Below, in pieces: positions 1 through 12,100 of a stretch of 64,000 nucleotides of DNA. The stretch's first letter is position 1. Each line of letters starts with the position of its first letter. Under the pieces are notes generated by a model, which was given only the letters and a program-made list of their open reading frames with translations, was not told the origin of the DNA and made no database searches. The position numbers were made by a program, and so were the translations under genes. The stretch comes from Sphagnum magellanicum (taxonomy: Eukaryota > Streptophyta > Sphagnopsida > Sphagnales > Sphagnaceae): the NCBI GenBank assembly GCA_021904315.1, contig CM038918.1, forward strand, positions 6,215,349 through 6,279,348. The letters run 5' to 3'.

Positions 1-279
1 TACAAAAACAAAGGGAAACAAGATCTTGTGCAACATGAAGCCATCTCATATCTCCATATTATCACATGTGAAATGAGTTCTCTAACCACCTTTGATGAAA
101 GATGGTTGTGGATTCACCCGCTGTCCCTTTGGCTACCTTAAATCTTGACCTACTATGTGATGCAAAATTTCTATTGTTTTTGTATGTTTGAAACTATTAG
201 AAACTATCAATTTAATGGTGAAATTTGTTCAATTAATTCATGATATTTTTCTTTGTGATTTTGTGGTAGTTCTAAATGT

Positions 280-960
280 GTGGCGCCTAGGTTAGAATTA
301 AGGTAAGATTAGATCAGAGCCACATGGCACTAGGGGTAGGCCTAGACCTAGGCCATGCGGCACCTAACTAAAAAAATTTATTTCATTTTGGGTTTAACCT
401 TTAAGGTTGAACCTTTTTATTGGCTCTTCGCAAATGGCACCATTTCCATTTTAATGGTCTTTGTGTTTTTTCCATGTTTTTAATGCATTTCTTCATATAG
501 TTTCAAATTTTTTAAATGGAAAACAAACCATATGGGATAAACATTTTAGTTGCAACCTAGTATCAATATAATCACAACTACTACTTACTAACAACTATCT
601 AACTACCTACCTACCTACCTACCTAAACCATATATTTGGGTCATGTCACGTGGCACCAAGCATCTATGCCTCAACCACATATGTCACACAACACTTAGGT
701 TAGGCCTAAACCTAAACCATGTAGCACCTAAGCTAGGTTTAAACCTACACCACCTAGCATGTATGCCCAAACCACATATGCAATATAACATCTAAGCCTA
801 CACATGACACCTTGTCACATGACACCTATGTTTATACCACATATGTCATGTGCCACTTAAACTAGACTTAAACTACATGGCACCTAGGCGAGGCATAAAT
901 CTAGGTCATGCCATGTGGTATCCTAGGCTAGGCTTAGACTTAGGCTATGTCATGTGGCAT
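280..960. repeat. Degenerate tandem repeat, GGCACCTAGG/TAGGCCTAAACC motif
   Basis: A short motif mixing GGCACCTAG, TAGGC(C/T)TAAACCTA and CATGTGGCA recurs at irregular spacing, and several occurrences are in inverted sense (AGGCCTA/TAGGCCT are themselves palindromic). The copies are heavily mutated. It includes a short (CTAC)n run at about 605-625. It reads as an old minisatellite rather than as coding DNA. Confidence 0.5.
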
Positions 961-3704
961 GTATGCTAAGTAGGTAAATAACCTTAACACACATAGAAAA
1001 AATATATATTTGTTTAATGAATGCATATTATACACATAACATGCTTTAATTACAAGTTTGATAAGACTAATACACCCATAAAGACATACCCCCATTATAC
1101 CCTTATTACACCCTAGGATGATCCTTTGGATTAGGATCCACCCCATAGTGGTGCAAATAATTTTGGTTGTTATTGCAACTAATGGGACATATATGCCATT
1201 TCTTTGATGAAAGTCATACTAGAAATTATTCACATGAAAGGATGAAGAAACGGATATATTGATTAATTCTTTGGATGGGCCTTTCAATCCCTAGTTGCAA
1301 ACTTGGGAAAACATTAAAATGAGCAAAATTTGGAAATTTGGCATATAGTTAGAAAGAAGTAAAAAAATTAGTGGTTAATTCGCCTCCAACCTTTGTTTGT
1401 CACAAGGTTTGACATTGCAATGATGTTAGAATATGCACAAAATGATAAAAAGAAAATTTGTTGCTTGCAAATGAAATTTGCAATTATATAAAATTATTCT
1501 AAGCAATGAAACATGGTTCATTAGTGATGATATTATAGTAGCTTGTTTATTTTTCACAACATGATTATTGAAGATGAGAATGACAAAGTTTTGGAAATTA
1601 ATAAGGTTAAACAAAATGCCCCACAAAAAAAAGAGGTTTATCATTTAAGACTTGTAGGCAAGGCACAATGGAGCTTCAAAATGACAAAACGTACTACAAC
1701 TTGTGAGGTGATCTAATTGAACATCTTTGGGCCATGAAAGGTTTTAACTTTTATTGAAATGAAAGTTCTAAGTTGAAATTCAACCCATTACACTCATTTG
1801 TATCAAATTTGGTCTTCAATGGTACATAAAATTTTATATAAAGATTGTTGTGAACATAATGTGAAGTGAGACTATTGGGAGGGGGATGTGTATCCAAATT
1901 GCCCTATGGGTGATGGGGTTGCTACCAAGGTGAATGTAAGAATTCAAGTTGTTGTTTGCAAGCTACTTGAAATTGTACCAGCAATATAATCAAAGTATAA
2001 ATGGTTTTTGTAAGGGTTTCAAATCTCAATTCCCCATATCCTTCAAGTATGTGCACATTATCAATGGGCTCTATAGTGTGGTTACTTCACCTACTATAAT
2101 GTCAAGTGTTGTTTGAACTTTGATAACTCCTTTAATCCAAAATAAAACATATTGTCTTGCATATAGAGTTGTCATTAGGTTCATTGGCATCATGACTAGT
2201 TGCACAACATTGTTGTACAAGATTTATGTCTTTGCTTAGGTGGTAACCACCATTTTTGCAATCTCTACTACTTGCATGTTATTGTATACCCTTGTCCCAC
2301 TTAATCCTTTTCATTTGTTGATTAACCATTGGTCACTTTGCAATCCTCCCAACTTGCAAAATTATGTTGAAGATGACAAGCCCTATAGCTTCATCGACCA
2401 CTTCATCTTGTGTTTTATTGGACATGTGGTGATCACCACTTCAAGGTAGTGATCTCTTTGGGTCACATGAAAATCATTCCATTTTGGCACATTTCTCAAC
2501 AAAACCTAACAATGATAAAACTAACAAATATTAAATCCTTTGTGTGACATGTCAACTTATGGAACACAAAAGCTTTCAAAAGGGTATCATTTAATTATAT
2601 GTTGTAAGTCATACAATGATGCAACACACAAACTTGGAAACATAATGGATAATTTAAAGTCCCATTTGGTTTCCAAGCTCCTTAATGGTCTTTTCACACA
2701 TATGTTTGGCCTCAAGCAATTATGATGCAAACCTACTCACTCACAAAATGTATTCAAGTTGCATGTGCGAAGACCTCCAATTGGTGGGGGTCAGTTGCAA
2801 TGTGTAGTTGTAGCTACATCTTCTTCACTTGGCAACCAACAAATAGTTGTTGAAGGGGCCATTGGGGTTTGCAATGGAGCTGCTACATTAAAACTAACAC
2901 AACAAAACATAACAAGGGGATCATGATGGTTGATTTTGAAAAATAAGCATGAATAGCTCCCAATGTTAAAATGGCATCTATTAAATGCCATTACTTCATA
3001 TGTAAAGCCACCCCAATGGCTTCCAATTTGATTAAGAATTGCATGATCTTCACACTAGTCAATTTGCATTAAAACATCAACATGCATAGTACATGCAATA
3101 TACATCAAAACATTGCCCATAAAGATATATATGTGTTATATTGGTATGTATGGGTATATAGGTATTAATACCTAGATTGAAAACATTTGATCCCAATGGT
3201 TCAAATGTCAATGTATGAACAAGGATATCGAGGGATCCACCCTAATACTACCCGCCTAGGGTAGGGTCTTAGCCGGGTATCTATGAGCCCAATACCCAAT
3301 CACGCTTCTTTAAGGTTAATCAAAGAATCGGTCAAAAAACCTACCCTAGGACCATTTGAGGAAACCCACCCATTCTTTCAAATTTTCAAAACCCCAAACC
3401 CAGCCTAAGGTACCCAAAACATGCTTTGAAGCTAATAAGGTACCCCAAGTCTATCACAATTTGCTATTCCACTATAATGGTGCATTCACACTTGATGTGA
3501 AGTCAGTGTTAAATGAAAATCTAGGTGGCATGATCCTAGGTGGCACCCAATGTTAAAAATGGGTGATAACTTAATGTTAAGTGAATGTTAACTTATTAAC
3601 ATAAAATGTTCAAGGTAAGTAGGTGTAAGTCCTAAATGACTTAGAGCATGGTGTTAGAGGACTCATCACTAGAGTCCCTAACACCAAGTGTGAATGCAAA
3701 CTTG

Positions 3705-3740
<36 letters not shown>

Positions 3741-4030
3741 TTTTCTACTACTCACCTGACTCCTACAAATAAATAAATAAATAAATACACACATACATAC
3801 ATACATACATACATACATACAAACAATTAATTAATTAACCCAAATTTGCATACACCAGAAGAGATAGCAGAAGAAGCAGAGCAAACAACAATAACAAGAG
3901 GGTATTATTTATTATGCATTACATAATTAAGCCTCCCCTCCTGTTAAAGCTGACTTCAAAACTTACTTGTTGCAGTGCAAAAGTGCAATTAAAGCTGCAC
4001 ATATGATGAGTGAGTGAGTGAGTGAGTGAG
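3705..4030. repeat. Microsatellite cluster: (AT)n, (AAAT)n, (CATA)n, (GAGT)n
   Basis: Four different simple repeats lie within 330 bp: an (AT)n run at about 3707-3737, an (AAAT)n run at about 3766-3786, a (CATA)n run at about 3790-3822 and a (GAGT)n run at about 4006-4030. No coding sequence is associated with them. Confidence 0.85.
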
Positions 4031-4270
4031 TACTTATTATTATACCCAAAAAAAAAATCAAAAGCCATCATATAAATCTGCAATTTGACTCTTCAAAGAA
4101 GGTGATAAAAAAGCCTTGTGTCTCCTCCTCCTCCTTCCTCCTCCCTCCCACCCTTCTTGTATCTCATGATGACAATTAATTAATGAGTCTTGTGATGATT
4201 TACTAAACTAGTAGGATTTTTTTGGGCCTTGCCTACCTCTCTCTACATTGTGTTTAGATTCATTATAGAG

Positions 4271-4308
4271 TATTATAGAGTAGCTTAAGGGATTTTTATA
4301 GGCCCCTA

Positions 4309-4339
<31 letters not shown>

Positions 4340-4480
4340 GGTCTATTTTTATTATGAGGATTTTTGAAAAGATGATATTTTGGCTTGTGTTGAAAGAAAC
4401 TTGAGATTAGTTATAATAGAGTTATAATAATAATATCTTGAAGGATTTTGGTTTCTTTTAGAGGATTTTTTATAAACCCT
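4271..4480 (+). repeat. Dispersed repeat family A, copy 1
   Basis: This block contains GTAGCTTAAGGGATTTT, a (TAA)n microsatellite, GATGATATTTTGGCTTGTGT and ATCTTGAAGGATTTTGG in order. The same order of motifs recurs at about 27565-27730 on the same strand and, partly, in inverted orientation at about 35370-35500. Together these define a non-coding dispersed element of roughly 170-210 bp. No terminal repeats or target-site duplications were recognised, so the class (MITE, SINE or fragment of a larger element) is open. Confidence 0.7.
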
Positions 4481-4857
4481 TTTAAAAATAAAAATAAAAA
4501 TATTTTTTATATTTATATTTATATTTTTTAATTTAGTTTTTTTTGTGATGGGTCATTCTCTTCTATTGACTGGGCAGCTGAGAAATCACATTTTAGTTGA
4601 TAGGTTTTTTTTTCCTCTCTCTCTCTCTCTCTCTTCAAAGTACCCCCCCCCAAAACAAAAAAAAAACTTTCTTATTACACCAGGAAATAAAGAAAAGTTT
4701 AGAATTGGGCAGTTCCTCATGCCCACCACACACCTAAAATTTGTCAAAAACCTGCCCCACAATCCAAGTTGGCCTTGCTATTTATTCCACAATTAAGAGA
4801 ACCATCTCAAAGTGATCCACAATGTCCAACTCCAAGCCAGACACTAGAGGTGGGCTA

Positions 4858-4898
4858 GGGCACATTCCATGGCATTTTTTGTACCATGGAATGTGCCC
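4858..4898. repeat. Perfect 15-bp inverted repeat (hairpin)
   Basis: The arms 4858-4872 (GGGCACATTCCATGG) and 4884-4898 are perfect reverse complements around an 11-nt loop. A second, unspaced 14-bp perfect palindrome (GAATGGGCCCATTC) lies at 4953-4966. The shared GGAATG/CATTCC core suggests that both derive from one palindromic element. Confidence 0.85.
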
Positions 4899-5216
4899 CT
4901 TCCACTAGGAACATGTATTTGTATAGGACATCAAAATTGGCTATGTATTATGGAATGGGCCCATTCTACCCTAGAATGCAATGAGCCTAGTAGGGCTAGT
5001 CATCTTTCTATTGGGTACTAGTAACAAGTTTTAGCATGGCTTGTTCCCAAATGTAACCAATTTTTTAAGCCAATGTTTCAAATCTCAAGCATGTATCTTT
5101 GTCATTAATTCATCAAAACTAGCTTAGTATTGACAACAAAAGATGGAGCCAATAGATAGCTCCATGTCATACCTAGGCAAAGGGTCATACTTATAGTGTG
5201 CTAAAATAGAACTTTA

Positions 5217-6022
5217 TAACCTCCTTACAATTGGAGAATCCTTTCTCACAAATCCTCATACTTGCTTGAATTATAAATATTTCTACCAAAACTTACTTAC
5301 AATTGGAGAATCGCCTCTCACAAATCCTCATACTTGCTTGAATCATAAATATTTCTACCAAAACTTACTTATAATTGAAGAATGTTCTCTCACAAATCCT
5401 CGCACTTGCTCAAATTGTAAATATTTCTACCAAAACTTACTTACAATTGGAGAATTGCCTCTCACAAATCCTCATACTTACTTGAATCATAAATATTTCT
5501 ACCAAAACTTACTTATAATTGAAGAATGTTCTCTCACAAATCCTCACACTTGCTCAAATTGTAAATATTTCTACCAAAACTTACTTACAATTGGAGAATC
5601 CTTTCTCACAAATCCTCATACTGGCTTGAATTATAAATATTTGTACCAAAACTTAGTTACAATTGGAGAATCCTCTTTCACAAATCCTCATACTTGCTCG
5701 AATTATAAATATTTCTACCAAAGCTTACTTATAATTGAAGAATGCTCTCTCATCACAAATCCTTGCACTTGCTCAAATTGTAAATATTTCTACCAAAACT
5801 TACTTACAATTGGAGAATCCTTTCTCACAAATCCTCATACTAGCTTGAATTATAAATATTTGTACCAAAACTTAGTTACAATTGGAGAATCCTCTCTCAC
5901 AAATCCTCATACTTGCTCAAATTATAAATATTTCTACCAAAACTTACTTATAATTGAAGAATGTTCTCTCATCACAAATCCTTGCACTTGCTCAAATTGT
6001 AAATATTTCTACCAAAAGTTCA
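5217..6022 (+). repeat. 72-bp minisatellite with an open reading frame
   Basis: About eleven tandem units of 72 bp (two of 75 bp carrying an extra ATC) run through this block. Because the unit is a multiple of three and lacks stops, it is open for 286 codons (5266-6126) as a repeat of roughly 24 residues with core KYFYQNLL and NPHTC. Units alternate between an IGES type and an IEEC type. The first four units form 2-unit blocks and units 5-7 and 8-10 form 3-unit blocks, so there is higher-order structure. No signal peptide, known domain, splice context or clear start supports a real protein. The ORF is most simply a by-product of the period. Confidence 0.85.
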
Positions 6023-6129
6023 TGAGGTTTGGCCTATCTATCATCATTCCAATCACACAATTACCATGGTTCAATGAAAGAATTCCACTTACAATAAACT
6101 TCAATATGTTCAATTCTAACAAGTAGACA

Positions 6130-9100
6130 CATTGTTTACACACATTCAACTTTCGAAGAGCTGAAAAATCAATATTTGAATTTTAAAAAAATTCAAATAA
6201 GCATGAAGAGGAAATTGGAATGAGAAGAAGTAGAGAGAAGTCAAGAGGCACTATTAGCTATGACTTAAGATCTTGTGAATGGAATTTTTGGATTGTCACC
6301 TATGATTTCAAGTTCATTTAGTGAAATTATGTTGAAATATGCTTCAAATATTTTAATTTTTTGGACTTATATTTAGTAATTTCAACCTTTTGTTTCACAA
6401 GAAAAAAAAGGTCATAACTTCATTTTTAATGGACATTTTAAAAATATCCCTCTAATTGCCTTTCATGTGACAATCATTGTGGGTGCAAAAGAAATATGGT
6501 TTTAAATTACCATTTTTATTTTTTGATGTCCGCTTTGTGTGTGTAATTATATGAAGCCATCAAATGGGTTTTTAACATAATGGCCATGGTCAACAAGTGT
6601 GAAAGAACCTCAAATTCATTGGCTAAAAAATTGCATTTTGCATGTTGGATAAAATGCAAACAAACATTTTAGTTTAAGATAGAAACACATTGTGAGTTTT
6701 TGAAAACCTATATCAATTTTTTTAAATAATTATTTTGAAATAAGTAATAATGTTTTGCAAAGGGTTTTTCATGGCATGTGATGGTAATTGTTAGATCTAA
6801 ACTTTAGAGGTTCAAGAAACCAAAATAGTTTTTGAAATTCCACAAAATTGTTTAATGGACAAGAAAATGGTTGAAGAAATATTGAAAAAATCATATGTCA
6901 AATTTTTCATAAGATTTGGTAGCAATTTCAATTGTTCATAAATATCAATCATTGAGATCTCATGGACATTAAGTAATTTTTAAAAATTGACCTTAGAATA
7001 ACTCACCCAAATTATATATGATTTTTTAAATTGAAAACCTATTTACATGGTAGTCAGTTTATGGGTACATGCAAACAAAGTGAATCCTTGCAACTTGGGC
7101 TTCAAACAATTTGGAAATTAATCAATGTAATATGCATGAAAACTATCATGATCACAAAATTCTCGACTTGCACTTGAAAGCTAGGAAAAACTATAATTAA
7201 ACTAAACCTAAAATTTAACTCCAACCACAAACATAAGACAATTTAAAACAAGGTCGTGAAGTCTACAAAATAATAGTAAAAATAATAATTATTCATAACA
7301 TGAAAAATATTGAAAACATGAAACAAAAAGAAAAAATGTCACAAATAACATCCTTAGCATCAACATCAACATCCCCATCACTAACATCACCACTAGCCTC
7401 ACCATCATTAACAACACCACTAGCCTCACCATCATTAACAACGTCATGGATGAATTTAATACATAATGAATGAAATTAATCCATCATTATCCATTTTTCA
7501 TCCATAGTCTATAGTTAACTATAGTCTACTTTTAATTAACTTATAATTTAGGAAGGCTTTCAAGGAGGTCTTTTCAATAGTGGGCATATGGAAACTTCCA
7601 TGAATTTTTTTAAAAACTAAGTATTTAAAATGGTATAAATAAAGGTAGTACCTCCCATTATTTTTAATTTATTCAACACTAATCTTAGGTATGATATTGC
7701 ACCATAGCCTTGTTTTGTTTTTCTGTGTTGATGTTTTCACACTTTGTCATAATAAAGCTATGGTTCTAGAGCAAGATCTTGCACATTTCATGTTTTTGTT
7801 TTTAATTTTAAGTTTGATGTTTTGTCTTTGGTTTTTATGTTCTTGTATTTGATCTTCATGTTATGTGTTCCAATTTAAAACTAAACTTAATTTTGTCAAA
7901 GTTTGCCTTGGTGTTCATGCCTTTGAAAATCCCTTTGTCTTGATGGTTTTGGTGTTCATGGTAACAAGGCTATAGTGCAAGGTTGTGTACTTTTGGTGTT
8001 CAACATATTAAGGGGAATTATTGGGGGATAGAAAGGACACTACATCTATTTATACTAATTGCAAACCTAGCTTTAAAACAATTTCAAGCTTCCACATGGC
8101 CCATTGGTTAAAGAACCTTTTTAAATACCTATTATAAATGAAAATGGATAGTGATGGATGAATTTCATTCATTGTGAATATAAAATGAACAATGATCGAT
8201 AAATTTTGTCCATTATGAATATGAGTGCTCATGGATGAATTTCATCCATAAATCACAAGACAAGGGAAATGAATTGTCTTATTTTTACAATCAATTATTA
8301 AAATCATGATATGTGTTTATTAACCTACGTTAAGTAAAGGGATGTCATCCGTGGCAATGGACTGAAAATTTAACATATAATTGATTTGTAAGTTTTTAAT
8401 GTTTAAAGGGGTAAAATTGCATTTTTCAAGCATCAACATCATGTTGCAATAAGATGCACAGAAAATGAAAGGATGCAAGTTATATGTAGGGTGTTTATAA
8501 AACTTGTAAAAACATTTATGTATGGTACACCATTCAAGTAACATCATGTGTCACATAAATCTAACCATGAACAATGGGTGGAAATACATGAATTGCTCTA
8601 TTAAAAGTATTTAATGGTAAACTTGACAAAAACCTATTATTGATCTTTTAAAATATCAAATATATATAATACAAAAACTTATGGATTTTGTAACTATTAT
8701 GGAAATCATTAAACTATTACCTATATGCAACAAATGGTTGCTACTTACATACACACAAAGCCTTTATTTGCTACATCTTATTCTCACATAATCTTTGTGT
8801 TATAATTTATTGGGAGACAATGTTGCATGAAATGAAATTTTATTTGTTTTTAAAAAAAAAACAAGCTTTGACTTTTGGAACTGGTTAACAATGTGTTTTG
8901 TCAAATGTGTTTCCTATTTGTTTCAATGGGCATCGTTCCATAAAGCCCATCAATTGACAATTGTGTGAAGATGTTACTCATATTGCATTTCTCAACACCA
9001 AATTATAAATAAAGGGATTAAAGAAGACCAAAGTTATGACATATGGTGTTTTCTTGATGCACATGACCATTCAAGCATATTACCAAAGGCATAATGTCAT

Positions 9101-12100
9101 TAAACTCTCAAAACCATGAATGTTGAATTGTGTTATTCAATGTTTGATTATTTTCGTCAATGGTTTCAATTTTTAAATCATTATTGATCTACATAAAAAG
9201 GTAAATCTAAATATTGATGCCCAACAAACATAAGTGATAAGCTTCAAAATGTCAAAATTTTAAAATAAAGATCAAGGTAATAATGAAACACAATTTTTTC
9301 TTATTTTTTACGACCTTAATTAGGCATGTTACCAACTCTAGGGAATGACAAGTTGTCAATGTTTTAATAAAAAAATTCTTAATGTAGCCTAAATGGTGAT
9401 CATCCAAATTAACAATAATCCCTAGGATGAATTAGTCAAAATTTGGCTATAAACCACATATGAACTTATACAAATCTTTAATCAAGCTTTTATATTTGTG
9501 GCTACGCATTGAAAGCCAAATATTAAAAAATGAATAAAAATTTCTCACTTTTGTTAATTGAAACCCTTTAGTTGGAAGTGTGTGAAAGTATACCTTTAAC
9601 ATAAGATGCTCATTGCAACCTTTCACACTAAAATATATTTTAATGAGAAATATGTTAAAGTATCAAAAGAAGCACTCCCAAAACCTTCAACTTGCACTTT
9701 CAATTTGGGATTGATCATAGTAAGATTTGAAGGTAAAATTTTGTTCAAATTAATTTTATTTTGAACTTAAATAAAGTTTCAATTACAAAGTGATTTTGTA
9801 CAACAATGTCATTTCCTAATATCTTATAAAATCATTTGAAGATTAAGGTCATGTCAAGAATAATAAGGTGTATGGCCAATGAGGTCAATAATTAAGCCCA
9901 AATAAAGCCTAAAACTTATATTGGTTAGTTAGTGTGAAAATATATTTAGACCTTCCTTCACTTTATCCTCATAGGAGGTGCATGGAGACTATTTTTTTGA
10001 AGTTGAATTTCTTACACCTCAAAAGTGTGTGTTTATGTTTGGTGAGAGTTTTATTAAAAGGTTTTGTGTAAAATGGTGTGAAATGTGGATTCTCATATGA
10101 GTGCATAAGATTTTGATTTCAATTATATATATATATAATGTAATGCAACTCAAAAGGAAACATATTAGTTCTACATTTAATTTTGTTTATGGTAAGTGTT
10201 GTGGTCTATATCAAGTATTTTGATTACCATATCATTATGTAATTTAAATCTTTACCTAAGAAATTGAACCCCAACAAAAGTTGCACAACAAGGAGAAGGG
10301 CAACCTCCTTACAATGGTCATTGTTGGATGCAACTATAAAATTGTTTTATATTCACCAAAGTGTTGCTCTTATAACCTCCATCTATTGTAACAATTCCAT
10401 TTGTTGTGCTCATTGTAATTGTTGTGATTGATATCACCACTAAAGGTTGCAAAAGTCTATCATTGTTTAAAAAGGAAAGCTTGCATAAGTTGACCAAGTC
10501 TAAAAATTGCAAAAATTTACCAACAAAAATGCTCTTGCAAGGCTACCACTAATAATCACCATTGCCATTGCCACCTTTTGCAACAACCAATCAAATGTTG
10601 CTAATGTTACACTTGCCATTGCAAGAACATCACAATCATAGTTAGTGTTGCCTTCAACAATTCACAATCTATTGTCATCGATCAAAACAACTTGACATAG
10701 CAATGCTCATTAAAAACATATTGGTCATTGTCACAATATTCACAATAAAATGTTCACCATCATCACTACCAATCAAAATCACATCAAACTTGTTGTTAGC
10801 AACAAGTTTAAGCCCATTTTCAAACCTAATTATAGATTTGAAATGCAAGAAGAAGCTTGCGTGCTTCAATTGAAGTTTGAGATAAAAGAAGGTGGAGGTC
10901 CAATCCAAATCTCCCTTTCCTTTAAATAGTTCAATTTTATTATTATTTTCATCCATGTGGGGGAAGTTTCATCCATAATTTGAATGGGGCATGTTTCATC
11001 CATTTGATCACAAAACAATAAGTTATAAACATAAGTACCCTAACTCACGTGTGGAGGAGTGCCATTTCATAAAATATGCCCATGTACTGAAAACCACCTT
11101 GGAATTTAATTGTTTCATTTTATGTGCATGTTATAATGTCATACACTAAAAACCATTTGGTGAAATATTTATACACTTTCACTTTAAATTGTGAATAAAA
11201 TATGGTAATACCAATAATTAACCACTCTTATTAATTCCCAAATATGTATAAGTATTGGACTTTAAATTATTATTATTTTTTTCCAAAATAATGTTCATAA
11301 GTTCATTGTTTGACATATGGATTGCAATCCTTTGTATTTGTCTTTATTTTCCATATAAGAAAGTTCATGCTATGAAAAGTATTTATTCTACATAAAATAT
11401 GTTGTTTGTCATATTCTATAATAAACCATATGGTGTTAAGTAGATAAATGGTTCAATGCATTAAAATACATATAATCAAGCAAGATGCATTTGTTGTCAA
11501 GTTTGAATTACTTATCCTTAATGACAACATTGTATACAAAATGAAATGTTATTTTTGACTCTAGATCTAATTTCTAGAAAATAAATGAAAAACTTTGAAA
11601 GCCACCACATGTAACAATTTCATTTCATTTGTATTTTGAACTTTTTTTATTAACTTTAAAGCACATTGATTTAATGAAATAATATTCAAATAATACTTTC
11701 ACAAATAAGTAGTTGCATGATAGGGTGACTCACTTTTTGTCACATTAAACTTTTTACAAAATGTACAAGCTATTCAAATGTCACAAACATATGGTAAAAT
11801 CATCAATGTGGATCTTTAAAAAAATGATTAATAGTGATAACACAAATAAAAAATTATACATAATGATGAATTTTAATAAATATACAACAAACATAAAATA
11901 ATGAACTTTTTTAATGGAATCATGGATCATGGTTTAGAATTACATAAAGATTCAAATTGCATTTTTCTATATCATTTCATTTTAAAATGTCTTATTGTGA
12001 ACCCTATTGACATGTCCATGTGCAGTAATTGCAAATATTTACATGTGTTTTCTTATGTATGTGGGGATTTAATGTGAATTATAATGGGTTTGAAAATATA

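Larger units (their letters stand above)
1..5215. other. AT-rich intergenic region with decayed repeats
   Basis: No gene could be supported here. All open frames are short (at most about 80 codons), without recognisable domains or convincing splice sites. The stretch holds a degenerate GGCACCTAGG-type repeat near 280-960, a microsatellite cluster near 3.7-4.6 kb, one copy of a dispersed repeat at about 4271-4480 and two perfect palindromic structures near 4.86-4.97 kb, each listed separately. Confidence 0.7.

Noticed and set aside
5266-6126. 286-codon ORF as a protein-coding gene
   Set aside because: It is built entirely from a 72-bp tandem repeat whose period is a multiple of three. There is no signal peptide, domain or gene context.
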